A stretch of 63,715 nt of DNA, from NCBI RefSeq assembly GCF_029889845.1, contig NZ_JARANV010000023.1, positions 1 through 63,715 of the forward strand, written 5' to 3'. The stretch is from Halomonas sp. 25-S5. Its GTDB lineage: Bacteria > Pseudomonadota > Gammaproteobacteria > Pseudomonadales > Halomonadaceae. Below the pieces are notes generated by a model. It saw only the letters and a list, made by a program, of their open reading frames with translations, was not told the DNA's origin and made no database searches. The position numbers were made by a program, and so were the translations under genes. Below are positions 34,872-43,442 of this stretch, one piece after another (within the stretch, counting starts at the first letter, position 1; each line of letters begins with the position of its first letter).

Positions 34872-37800
34872 ATGGACAGCAGCATGCAGCCACTCGACAA
34901 GACACTCCGCAACCGGCTCGACCGCACCGTGCGTAAGGCCCGCCCGGTGGCCGAACAGGCCGCCGAGGCCGCCCTGGAGCAGCTCGGCGTCGGCGAAGAG
35001 ACCCCGCCAAGCTACCTCAGTGATGACCAGCGGGCCCTGCGCCGCCGGCTGCGCGCCCACGCCCGCAGCCTCGGTGACCCGCTCAAGGAGGGCGCCCAGG
35101 CGGTCACCCGGCTGATCGCCGAGATCGCCTACGAGCACTGGCACCGCATGCTGTTCGCCCGCTTCCTGGCCGAGAACGAGTTGCTGATGTACGACGGCGT
35201 GGCCGTCACCCTGGAGGAGTGCGAGGAGCTGGCCGACGAACGGAACGAGGAGAAAGCCGAACAGGGCCAGCGCACCAGCGGCTGGGCCCTGGCCGCCCGG
35301 CTGGCCAGCACCATGCTGCCCCAGGTGTTCCGCGTCGACAGCCCGGTGTTCGAGCTCACCCTGGCCGCGGAATACCAGTGCGAGCTGGAAGAACTCTTGG
35401 CCGGCCTGCCGGTGGAGGTCTTCCACGCCAGCGACAGCCTGGGCTGGGTCTACCAGTTCTGGCAGACCGACAACAAGGAGCGCATTAACCGCTCCGAGGT
35501 GAAGATCGGCGCCGACGAGCTGCCCGCGGTCACCCAGCTCTTCACCGAGCCCTATATGGTCAGCTTCCTGCTGGATAACAGCCTGGGCGCCTGGTGGGCC
35601 GCCCGCCGCCTGTCGGAAGCCGACCTGGCCAGCGCCGAAAGCGAGCAGGAACTGCGCGACAAGGCCAGCCTGCCCGGCGTGCCGCTGGCATACCTGCGCT
35701 TCGTCAAGGACGAGGAGACCGGAAACTGGACCCCTGCCGCCGGCACCTTCGACGCCTGGCCACAGAACCTCGCCGAGCTCAAGACCCTGGACCCCTGCTG
35801 CGGCAGTGGCCATTTTCTGGTCGCCGCCCTGCTGATGCTGGTGCCCATGCGCATGGAGCTGGAGGGCTTGAACGCCCGCGACGCCGTGGATGCGGTGCTG
35901 CGCGACAACCTGCATGGCCTGGAGATCGACCAGCGCTGCGTGGAGCTTGCCGCCTTTGCCCTGGCCCTTACCGCCTGGCGCTATCCGGAAGCCGGCGGCT
36001 ATCGCAAGTTGCCCGAATTGCACCTGGCCTGCTCCGGCCTGCCCATCAGCGTGGCCAAGGAGGAGTGGAAGGCATTAGGGCTGGGCAAGAAGAATCTGAC
36101 CATCGCCCTGGATTGGCTCTACGACAGCTTCAAGGACGCCCCCATCCTCGGCAGCCTGCTCGACCCCACCCGCACCAGCGCCGCCAAGATCGCCCAGTGG
36201 GAGGAGCTCTCCGAGGCGCTGAATCAGGCCCTCTCCCAAGAAAGAGTCCAGGAAGGCAGCGATGAGCAGCATGAAACGGCGGTGACCGCCCAAGGCCTGG
36301 CCAAGGCGGCCACTCTGCTGGGGGATCGCTACCACTGGGTGATTACCAATGTGCCCTACCTGGCGCGTGGCAAGCAGCATCCAAGACTTCAGGAATTCTG
36401 TGCCGACTATTACCCCGCCGCCAAGAATGACTTGGCCACGGTGTTCCTCGAACACTGCCTGGAGCTATGTGTGGAGGGTGGCACCACCAGCAATGTATTG
36501 CCGCAGAACTGGTTGTTCCTCGCCAGCTACAAAAAGTTTCGGGAAAAGCTGCTGAAGAATGATCGCTGGCATCTGATAGCGCGACTAGGCCCAAAAGGAT
36601 TTCAGACGCCTATGTGGGACTTTAACGTTCAGCTGATCACCTTGAGCCGTGGGAATGAGGCTGGCCAGCCAGCAGACCTTCTGAATTCAGATGCTCAGGG
36701 AAACTTGCTAAGAGGGCTGGATGTTTCGGAACCTCGAACAGCTGATAAAAAAGCACTAGGGCTGATCAAATACGAAATAAAATACAACAAACAGAACGAT
36801 CAATTAAAAAACCCCGACGCACGAGTGGTTCTTGGCGAACTTGAAGCGTCATCTCTTCTCAATGAGCACGCTTCTGCTTTAGCTGGAGTCAATACTGGTG
36901 ACTACCCGAGGTGGGGAAAATATTTTTGGGAAATAAGAAAAAAAAATAACACCTGGGAGTATCAACAAAGCACGACGAATGAGCCTGGCCATTACAATGG
37001 TTTCTCACAGATTTTCAAATGGCAAAAAGGCGAGGGAGAGTATTTAAGATATATCAAGTCACTAAATGGAAGATTGGGCGGCTCATGGAAAAGAGGCGTT
37101 GATGTCTGGGGGATGAAAGGTGTAGTGATTAGCCAGATGGGCGAATTGCCTGCATCCCTTTACTCTGGAACAGCGTTCGATAGCAACGTGTCAGCAATAA
37201 TACCTAACGATAAAAAAAATACAGCCGCCATTTTATGCTTCTGCTTATCTTCAATATTCAGAAACAAAATAAGAGAGGTTGACCAAAAACTTAATGTAAC
37301 AAATTCAACATTAGGTAAAGTTGGATTCGACATCAACCACTGGAAAAATGTTGCTGAAGAAAACTACCCCCACGGCCTCCCCGAGGCCTACTCCGACGAC
37401 CCCACCCAATGGATCTTCCACGGCCACCCCTGCGGCTCGGTGATCTGGGACGAGGAGGCCAAATGGACTGCCCACGGCCCGCTGCGCACCGACGATACGG
37501 TGCTGCAGGTCGCAGTGGCCCGGCTGCTGGGATACCGCTGGCCGGCAGAGCGGGACCCGGAGATGGAGCTGGCTGAGGAGCAGCGAGAGTGGGTCAACCG
37601 CTGTGAGGCGCTGCTCGGCCATGCCGACCGCGACGGCATCGTCTGCCTGCCCGCGGTGCGCGGTGAACGCCGAGCCGTGGATCGCTTAGTGGCCCTGCTG
37701 GCCGACGCCTACGGCGACCAGTGGTCTGCTTCCATCCAGAGCAAGCTGCTGGAGAGCGTCGATCACGCCGGCAAGGACCTGGAGAGCTGGCTGCGCGACA

Positions 37801-38402
37801 AGTTCTTCGCCCAGCACTGCAAGCTGTTCCAGAACCGCCCCTTCATCTGGCACGTCTGGGACGGCCTCAAGGACGGCTTCTCGGCGCTCGTGAACTACCA
37901 CAGGCTCGACTATAAGGCCCTGGAGACCCTTACCTACACCTATCTGGGCGACTGGATCACCCAACAGAAGAAGCAGATCAACGACAGCATCGACGGCGCC
38001 GAGGCCCGCCTGGCCGCCGCTGAAGCGCTGCAGAAAAGCCTGGAGCTGATCCTGGAAGGCGAAGGCTATCCAGACCAGGATCACGGCTACGATATCTTCG
38101 TGCGCTGGAAGCCATTGGAGGAACAGCCCATCGGCTGGCACCCGGACCTCAACGACGGCGTGCGCCTCAATATCCGCCCCTTCCTGTCCGTCCCCGACGT
38201 CAAGAAGAAAGGCGCCGGCGTGCTCGTCCACAAGCCCAACATCCACTGGAAGAAAGACCGCGGCAAGGACGTCGAATCCGCCCCCTGGTATAACCTCGGC
38301 CCCCAGCTGGGCGGCGCCAAGGGCGACCGGATCAACGACTACCATTTGACACTTATGGCGAAAAGTGCTGCCCGCGAAATCGAGGAAGCTAAGCATGGCT
38401 AA
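34872..38402 (+). CDS. pglX: BREX adenine-specific DNA methyltransferase PglX
   Basis: A 1176-residue N6-adenine methyltransferase, normal for type 1 PglX. SAM-binding motif I is DPCCGSGHF at residues 307-315, and catalytic motif IV is NVPY at 493-496, a known variant of NPPY. It marks host DNA at a non-palindromic site and is needed for BREX discrimination. I chose the ATG at 34872 (GGAAGGA just upstream) because the 22 residues in the longer frame are unlike PglX. Residues about 607-833, the target-recognition region, are encoded by a strikingly AT-rich segment in an otherwise GC-rich gene. The 3' end overlaps the next gene by eight bases. Confidence 0.95.
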   Translation: MDSSMQPLDKTLRNRLDRTVRKARPVAEQAAEAALEQLGVGEETPPSYLSDDQRALRRRLRAHARSLGDPLKEGAQAVTRLIAEIAYEHWHRMLFARFLAENELLMYDGVAVTLEECEELADERNEEKAEQGQRTSGWALAARLASTMLPQVFRVDSPVFELTLAAEYQCELEELLAGLPVEVFHASDSLGWVYQFWQTDNKERINRSEVKIGADELPAVTQLFTEPYMVSFLLDNSLGAWWAARRLSEADLASAESEQELRDKASLPGVPLAYLRFVKDEETGNWTPAAGTFDAWPQNLAELKTLDPCCGSGHFLVAALLMLVPMRMELEGLNARDAVDAVLRDNLHGLEIDQRCVELAAFALALTAWRYPEAGGYRKLPELHLACSGLPISVAKEEWKALGLGKKNLTIALDWLYDSFKDAPILGSLLDPTRTSAAKIAQWEELSEALNQALSQERVQEGSDEQHETAVTAQGLAKAATLLGDRYHWVITNVPYLARGKQHPRLQEFCADYYPAAKNDLATVFLEHCLELCVEGGTTSNVLPQNWLFLASYKKFREKLLKNDRWHLIARLGPKGFQTPMWDFNVQLITLSRGNEAGQPADLLNSDAQGNLLRGLDVSEPRTADKKALGLIKYEIKYNKQNDQLKNPDARVVLGELEASSLLNEHASALAGVNTGDYPRWGKYFWEIRKKNNTWEYQQSTTNEPGHYNGFSQIFKWQKGEGEYLRYIKSLNGRLGGSWKRGVDVWGMKGVVISQMGELPASLYSGTAFDSNVSAIIPNDKKNTAAILCFCLSSIFRNKIREVDQKLNVTNSTLGKVGFDINHWKNVAEENYPHGLPEAYSDDPTQWIFHGHPCGSVIWDEEAKWTAHGPLRTDDTVLQVAVARLLGYRWPAERDPEMELAEEQREWVNRCEALLGHADRDGIVCLPAVRGERRAVDRLVALLADAYGDQWSASIQSKLLESVDHAGKDLESWLRDKFFAQHCKLFQNRPFIWHVWDGLKDGFSALVNYHRLDYKALETLTYTYLGDWITQQKKQINDSIDGAEARLAAAEALQKSLELILEGEGYPDQDHGYDIFVRWKPLEEQPIGWHPDLNDGVRLNIRPFLSVPDVKKKGAGVLVHKPNIHWKKDRGKDVESAPWYNLGPQLGGAKGDRINDYHLTLMAKSAAREIEEAKHG
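36690..37370 (+). other. AT-rich specificity-domain island within pglX
   Basis: From about 36690 to 37370 the coding sequence changes to A/T-rich codons (lysine AAA, asparagine AAT/AAC runs), then returns within a few bases to GC-rich codons at about 37370, where GAAGAAAACTACCCCC is followed by CACGGCC. The reading frame is unbroken. The segment covers the part of PglX expected to hold the target-recognition domain. The most direct explanation is replacement of the specificity region by homologous or illegitimate recombination with a different pglX. Confidence 0.7.
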
Positions 38403-41058
38403 ACAATACACCAAAGCCCGGTTTTGGAAATGTGCCTTGCAGGTTAATCCGGCCGGTTATATTAAGTATCGTGGTCAGGAGCAATCCTCAACAGAGGGAG
38501 ACTATAACCAAAAGTTATTGAACATCTGCCTAGAAGAAAACATCAATGTCGTGGGTATCGCTGATCACGGCGACGTGACTGGTGTTGATGCCATTCGATA
38601 CCTGATGGCTCAGCATGATATTGTGGTCTTCCCTGGATTCGAGATTGCCTCCAGCGAGAAGGTGCATTTCGTTTGCCTATTCGCTGAAAATACCAGCTCA
38701 CAACAGCTTGAACGGTATCTTGGCAACCTCAAGCTTCTAGATACAGAAGATGGCATTCGCCCCTCACGCCTAAGTGCAGAACAACTCATCGATGAAGTTG
38801 ATCAACTTGGGGGATTCATCTATTCAGCACACTGCACCAATGACAATGGGCTATTGAAACGCCGATTAGATCATGTCTGGAAAAACACAAAATTACGAGC
38901 TGCACAAATCTCAAACGGCATTGAGGACCTCAGGGGCATCGAGGATGATTTCTATCGCAAGGTACTACTGAACAAGAATACTCAATACCAGCGAAAGCGG
39001 CCTATAGCCGTGATAAATGCCAAGGATGTAGAAGCGCCGGAAACGTTGAAAGAACCCGGTGCATCCTGCCTGATAAAGATGACAACCCCCTGCTTTGAAT
39101 CTTTCAAGCTTGCTTTTCTTGATCCAGAATCCCGGGTACGCTTAAACTCTGATGTACCAAAAAATCACTCGTCGGCTATTGAGGCTGTAGAGTTTACTGG
39201 AGGCTATCTCGACGGAGTAAAAATCGAGTTTTCTGACCACTTAAATGCCGTAATTGGCGGACGAGGAACTGGAAAGTCTACGCTATTGGAGTGTATCCGA
39301 TTTGCTCTGAGCATCCGCCCCTTAGGACAATCCGCCCAACGGCAGCATGATCAAATCATCAAGGAAAACTTGGGGCGTGAAAAAGGCCAGATAAAACTCA
39401 AGGTTCGTTCCTCTGCCATGCATGGGCGAACTTTCCAGATTTCCCGGCGTTTTGGCGATCAACCGGTAGTCAAGGATGAAAGTGGTGCGCTATCACCTTA
39501 CACCCCTTGTGATTTGTTACCTAGGCTAGAAATATTCGGACAAAACGAAATATATGAACTGTCCCAAGACAGCAGTCGCCTCCACCTTTTATTAGGTCGG
39601 TTTTTAGAAGGAGGACAAGCATCCTACGAATCAAAAAGCCAGGAGATATTGACAAAGTTAAAAGAAAATCGGCAGGCGATAATTCGTGCCTATCAGCAGT
39701 TAGGTGACGTTGAATCCGAGGTATCTCAGCTACCCAAGCTGCAGGATCAGGTTTCTCAGTTTCAATCACTGGGGCTTGATGAAAAGCTAAAAGCCATACC
39801 CAAACTGGAAACAGAAAAGCGTCTTTCCGCCCGCATTGCCGAGGAATTGACTCAGCTTCAACAAGCTATTGAGTCAACTTATGACACCTTACCAGATACT
39901 ATATTTTTAAGTGATCAGGCGCTTAAAGAATTACCTCATGCTGCCCTTCTCGTAGAACAGCGCAAGTTGTTAGACGAAGTTGGGACCCAAGTCAAAGACC
40001 TGCTCAACCAAGCCAACCAGAAGGTAGTAACCACCCAACAGGTATTACAGCCACTCCAACACCAGCTCACTGGTCACATTACCTCTTCGGAAGAAGACCT
40101 GGAAAAAGATTTTAAGGAAATACCTGCTAGTCAGGGAAAGAGCGGTCGAGAAATCGGGGCCCAGTACCAGTCGTTATTGCGTGAGATTGAGCGTATCAAG
40201 CCCATGAAAATGACCCTTACCCAGCGGCAAGCTCTGATTACCGAACTAGAAAATAAAAGAAAATCTCTATTAGCCGACCTTGGAGAGGCACGCACCAAGC
40301 GCTCCACCACACTACATCGAGCCTTGAAGAAACTAAACAAAAAACTAAAGGGTAAGCTAAAACTGATGATCGTGACAGAAGGTGATCGAGAGCCGCTTTT
40401 CCAGTTTTTTAGCAGTTGCGCCCTGGAAGGTGTCGGCCCAAAACGCCTCGCCAGTATTCGAGACGAGTGTTCAGAGTCTCCTGCGAGCCTGGCGGAATTA
40501 ATTCGCAGTGGTTCTGGTGAATTAAAAATCAGCCTAAGTGGCATTGTCACACCATCCGTAGCCGAAGCACTAACCAAGCTGCCACGGAGTAAACTGTTAG
40601 AGCTTGAAGAGCTGGATCTTCCAGACTCTATTCAGCTGGAATTAAATGTTGGACACACTGAGGATGAGGAAAACTACCGCCCATTAGAAAGATTATCCAC
40701 AGGCCAGCAGTGCACTGCAATTCTCCACTTGCTTCTTTTGGAAAACCAAGACCCACTTATTCTCGATCAGCCCGAGGATAACTTGGACAATGCTTTTATA
40801 GCCGATCGCATCGTCACTGAGCTACGATCAGCTAAAGTTGCTCGCCAGTTTCTCTTTGCAACTCATAATGCTAACATCCCCGTATTTGGAGACGCTGAAT
40901 GGATTGGAGTGCTCAATGTTACTGAAGGTAAGGGCGAGATACCCAGCAACCAGCAAGGCGCCATAGACCTTCCTGAAGTTAAGCGCTTGGCGGCAGAGAT
41001 TCTCGAAGGTGGCGAGAGTGCCTTTAACCAACGGCGTGAAAAATATGGCTTCGAGTAG
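38395..41058 (+). CDS. TrlF-like protein: PHP domain fused to SMC/RecN-like ATPase
   Basis: An 887-residue protein. The N-terminal PHP-like phosphoesterase region has INVVGIADHGDVTG near residue 53 and VVFPGFEIASSEKVHFV. The ATPase then has Walker A GGRGTGKST at 288-296, a long coiled-coil-like middle, the signature RLSTGQQCTAIL, Walker B LILDQPEDNLDN, and the H-loop FATHNANIPVFGD. This order matches proteins named TrlF-family AAA-like ATPases. The ATG at 38395 overlaps the pglX stop and has GAGG upstream. The gene is clearly AT-richer than brxC or pglZ, so it was acquired separately. Likely a DNA-end or nucleotide-processing defence component; function not established. Confidence 0.8.
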   Translation: MAKQYTKARFWKCALQVNPAGYIKYRGQEQSSTEGDYNQKLLNICLEENINVVGIADHGDVTGVDAIRYLMAQHDIVVFPGFEIASSEKVHFVCLFAENTSSQQLERYLGNLKLLDTEDGIRPSRLSAEQLIDEVDQLGGFIYSAHCTNDNGLLKRRLDHVWKNTKLRAAQISNGIEDLRGIEDDFYRKVLLNKNTQYQRKRPIAVINAKDVEAPETLKEPGASCLIKMTTPCFESFKLAFLDPESRVRLNSDVPKNHSSAIEAVEFTGGYLDGVKIEFSDHLNAVIGGRGTGKSTLLECIRFALSIRPLGQSAQRQHDQIIKENLGREKGQIKLKVRSSAMHGRTFQISRRFGDQPVVKDESGALSPYTPCDLLPRLEIFGQNEIYELSQDSSRLHLLLGRFLEGGQASYESKSQEILTKLKENRQAIIRAYQQLGDVESEVSQLPKLQDQVSQFQSLGLDEKLKAIPKLETEKRLSARIAEELTQLQQAIESTYDTLPDTIFLSDQALKELPHAALLVEQRKLLDEVGTQVKDLLNQANQKVVTTQQVLQPLQHQLTGHITSSEEDLEKDFKEIPASQGKSGREIGAQYQSLLREIERIKPMKMTLTQRQALITELENKRKSLLADLGEARTKRSTTLHRALKKLNKKLKGKLKLMIVTEGDREPLFQFFSSCALEGVGPKRLASIRDECSESPASLAELIRSGSGELKISLSGIVTPSVAEALTKLPRSKLLELEELDLPDSIQLELNVGHTEDEENYRPLERLSTGQQCTAILHLLLLENQDPLILDQPEDNLDNAFIADRIVTELRSAKVARQFLFATHNANIPVFGDAEWIGVLNVTEGKGEIPSNQQGAIDLPEVKRLAAEILEGGESAFNQRREKYGFE

Positions 41059-41067
41059 GACATTCAC

Positions 41068-42303
41068 ATGTTAAAAACCGAACTGCTGGAGATTATCGCC
41101 AATAGCGAAAATTCAGGTGTCGAATTCAAACGAGACGATATTCGACCTGAACAGCTCGCCAAAGAAGTCGTGGCCATGGCCAACCTTAACGGTGGCATGG
41201 TAATACTGGGTGTCGAAGATGACGGCACCGTCAGTGGTATTCAGCGGCCGAATCTTGAAGAATGGGTAATGGATAGTGTCTTTGGCGCCAAGATACACCC
41301 CCTAATCCTGCCTTTCTACGAAGAAGTGAAGATTGACGATGAACGCCGTGTCGCGATTGTCTCTTTTACCCAAGGCATCACCAAACCTTACGTCCTTCGC
41401 CACCAAGGCCGTGAAGAGATTTACATCCGAGTAGGCTCGACATCACGCCTTGCCACTCGTGAACAGCAGGCGCGCCTATTTGCCAGTGGTGGCATTCTAC
41501 ACCCGGAAACGCTGCCGGTGACCGGCACAAACTTTCAGTCGCTCAACCTTGATCGTCTGGATGATTATTTGCGCAATGTCATCGAAGACCCTGACGTACC
41601 CGAGGATAAAGCCGAGTGGGTAGATCGTCTTCTTGCGCTGGGCTTTATGGTGGAAGGTATTGGCGACCAGGTGGTCTGTACCATTGCCGGACTTGTGCTT
41701 TTCGGTGTATCCCCGCGTCGCTATCTTCGTCAGTCGGGCCTTCGTGTGCTGGCCTTTGATGGTGAGGATAAAACCTACCGCGCCGAGCTTGATAGTATTC
41801 TGGATGCTCCCATTGTAGGCCTGTGGCGGCGAGATGAGCAGGGTAGCCGGCGCCTTGCAGAGAATGACTACGGACTTGTAGAACGCTTTATTGACACTAT
41901 CGAGCCATTTATTTCCGAAGAAGATACAGATATTGATTCGGGATTCCGGCGTGAGCGCCGATGGCACTATCCTCGCGAAGCTATCAGAGAGCTTCTTATC
42001 AATGCGCTTGCTCACCGTGACTGGACTCGCTCTGTGGATATCGAAGTCGCGTGTTACTCGGATCGACTGGAAGTCATAAGCCCAGGGGCGCTGCAAAACT
42101 CCATGACGATAGAGAAGATGATCGCAGGGCAACGCTCGCCACGAAACCCACTTATTATCGAAGTTTTACGTGACTATGGCTATGTAGATGCTCGCGGCAT
42201 GGGAGTACGAACAAAAATCATTCCTTCCATGCGCGAGCACAATGGCACTGAGCCACAGTTTGAACTAACAGATGATTATTTAAAGGTGGTGCTGAGGAAA
42301 TAA
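41068..42303 (+). CDS. Schlafen/AlbA_2-type ATP-binding protein inside BREX (second copy)
   Basis: A 411-residue protein with an N-terminal AlbA_2/Schlafen domain (NSGVEFKRDD, then VVAMANLNGGMVILGVEDDG). Its GHKL-like C-terminal half has AIRELLINALAHRDWTRSVDIE followed by SDRLEVISPGAL and DARGMGVRTKI. It starts nine bases after the TrlF gene and shares its low GC content, so the two probably moved as a pair. It lacks the C-terminal winged helix seen in the first AlbA protein. Either a regulator of TrlF or a second effector. Confidence 0.78.
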   Translation: MLKTELLEIIANSENSGVEFKRDDIRPEQLAKEVVAMANLNGGMVILGVEDDGTVSGIQRPNLEEWVMDSVFGAKIHPLILPFYEEVKIDDERRVAIVSFTQGITKPYVLRHQGREEIYIRVGSTSRLATREQQARLFASGGILHPETLPVTGTNFQSLNLDRLDDYLRNVIEDPDVPEDKAEWVDRLLALGFMVEGIGDQVVCTIAGLVLFGVSPRRYLRQSGLRVLAFDGEDKTYRAELDSILDAPIVGLWRRDEQGSRRLAENDYGLVERFIDTIEPFISEEDTDIDSGFRRERRWHYPREAIRELLINALAHRDWTRSVDIEVACYSDRLEVISPGALQNSMTIEKMIAGQRSPRNPLIIEVLRDYGYVDARGMGVRTKIIPSMREHNGTEPQFELTDDYLKVVLRK

Positions 42304-42335
42304 AAATCGTTTAGTAATACGCAGGGAGGCTAGCA

Positions 42336-43442
42336 ATGGCCAAGATCACCGATGCAGTGGACCCCGGCAATGCCGGGGGCAGCGTGCTGATCCCCGAGTT
42401 TCCGACGGAGCCCAACCGCCCCGTCACCTTCAAATGTGACAAATGCGGCGAGTTCTTTGCGGACCGTGAGGCGCGGCGGCAGCACGTCTTTGACCAGCAC
42501 CCCTTCAAGCGCCCCCAGCTGCTCATAGGCAGCCGCATGGTCAAGGAGCGGGGCGAGGTGGTGGCCAGCCCGTTCCCGCTGGCGGACTGGGTGATCCAGC
42601 AGGCAGAGCGGATCGTGATCGACCAGCAAGAAGTGACCAACCGGCAGGCATGCCGCCGACTCAACGAGATCACCTCGGGCTTCCATGAGGTCACCCTGAC
42701 CAGCGCCGACTACTCGGTGACCTACCATATCGAATTCGAAATCCCTACCGAGGCACAGCTGGCCGCGGTGGAGCGGGCCTTCAACACCCTGATCGTCAAC
42801 CAGCCGCTGGAAAGTGATCGTATCGCCCAGTTCATCACGGAGGCCAAACAGAAGGATGGTGCCAGGTACTACCTGGAAGGCGTTAGCGACTTCCTCTACG
42901 GCGTGCTGGCCAAGGATCAGCGGGGCGGCTCCAGCCTTGGCCACGATGGCTACTCGGCGAAATACCACGCTGCCCGCGAGGCACTCCGCTTCCTCTACCG
43001 CCCACTGGCCAACCTGATCAAGGCGCTGGTCAACTTCAACGATAACGCCTTCAGCGAGGCGGAAGCCCTGGCACTCGCTGGTCAGGTCGCCATCGCCTGC
43101 CGGGTGCTGAACGGGCTACGCGCCGGCAAGCACTGCCCGGCCCCCGATACCAGGGTTGCTTCCGGCCATAGCCTACCGGTGGATACCCTGACCGCCGAGG
43201 TCATGCGCTTCTGCAGCCTGCCGCTGGCAGAGCAGCAGGAGCAGCTTCCGCAGCTTGTGCAACTGGCCAGCAAGCGGTTCACCACCGACCACGACCGGGT
43301 AAAGATCCAAGTACTGGCCATGAATACCTGCTGGGGTGCGGGCGACCATGAACAGGCTGCCGCCTGGGCCAAAAAGCTTCGCCACAGCCCGCTATTCGAG
43401 ACTCTGGCCACCCGCATCATCGAGGACGTAGAGAATGAGTGA
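42336..43442 (+). CDS. C2H2 zinc-finger protein, first gene of an unrecognised trio
   Basis: A 368-residue protein with one clear classical zinc finger, C34-x2-C37-x12-H50-x4-H55, uncommon in bacteria. The rest is mostly helical with no family I recognise: a beta-rich stretch (GFHEVTLTSADYSVTYHIEFEIPTE) and a helical C-terminal half rich in alanine and leucine. It overlaps the coiled-coil gene by eight bases and precedes an Hsp70-like gene, so the three are expected to be made together. A role in binding nucleic acid or a target protein is plausible. Base composition returns to GC-rich here, unlike the TrlF-AlbA pair just before it. Confidence 0.72.
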   Translation: MAKITDAVDPGNAGGSVLIPEFPTEPNRPVTFKCDKCGEFFADREARRQHVFDQHPFKRPQLLIGSRMVKERGEVVASPFPLADWVIQQAERIVIDQQEVTNRQACRRLNEITSGFHEVTLTSADYSVTYHIEFEIPTEAQLAAVERAFNTLIVNQPLESDRIAQFITEAKQKDGARYYLEGVSDFLYGVLAKDQRGGSSLGHDGYSAKYHAAREALRFLYRPLANLIKALVNFNDNAFSEAEALALAGQVAIACRVLNGLRAGKHCPAPDTRVASGHSLPVDTLTAEVMRFCSLPLAEQQEQLPQLVQLASKRFTTDHDRVKIQVLAMNTCWGAGDHEQAAAWAKKLRHSPLFETLATRIIEDVENE

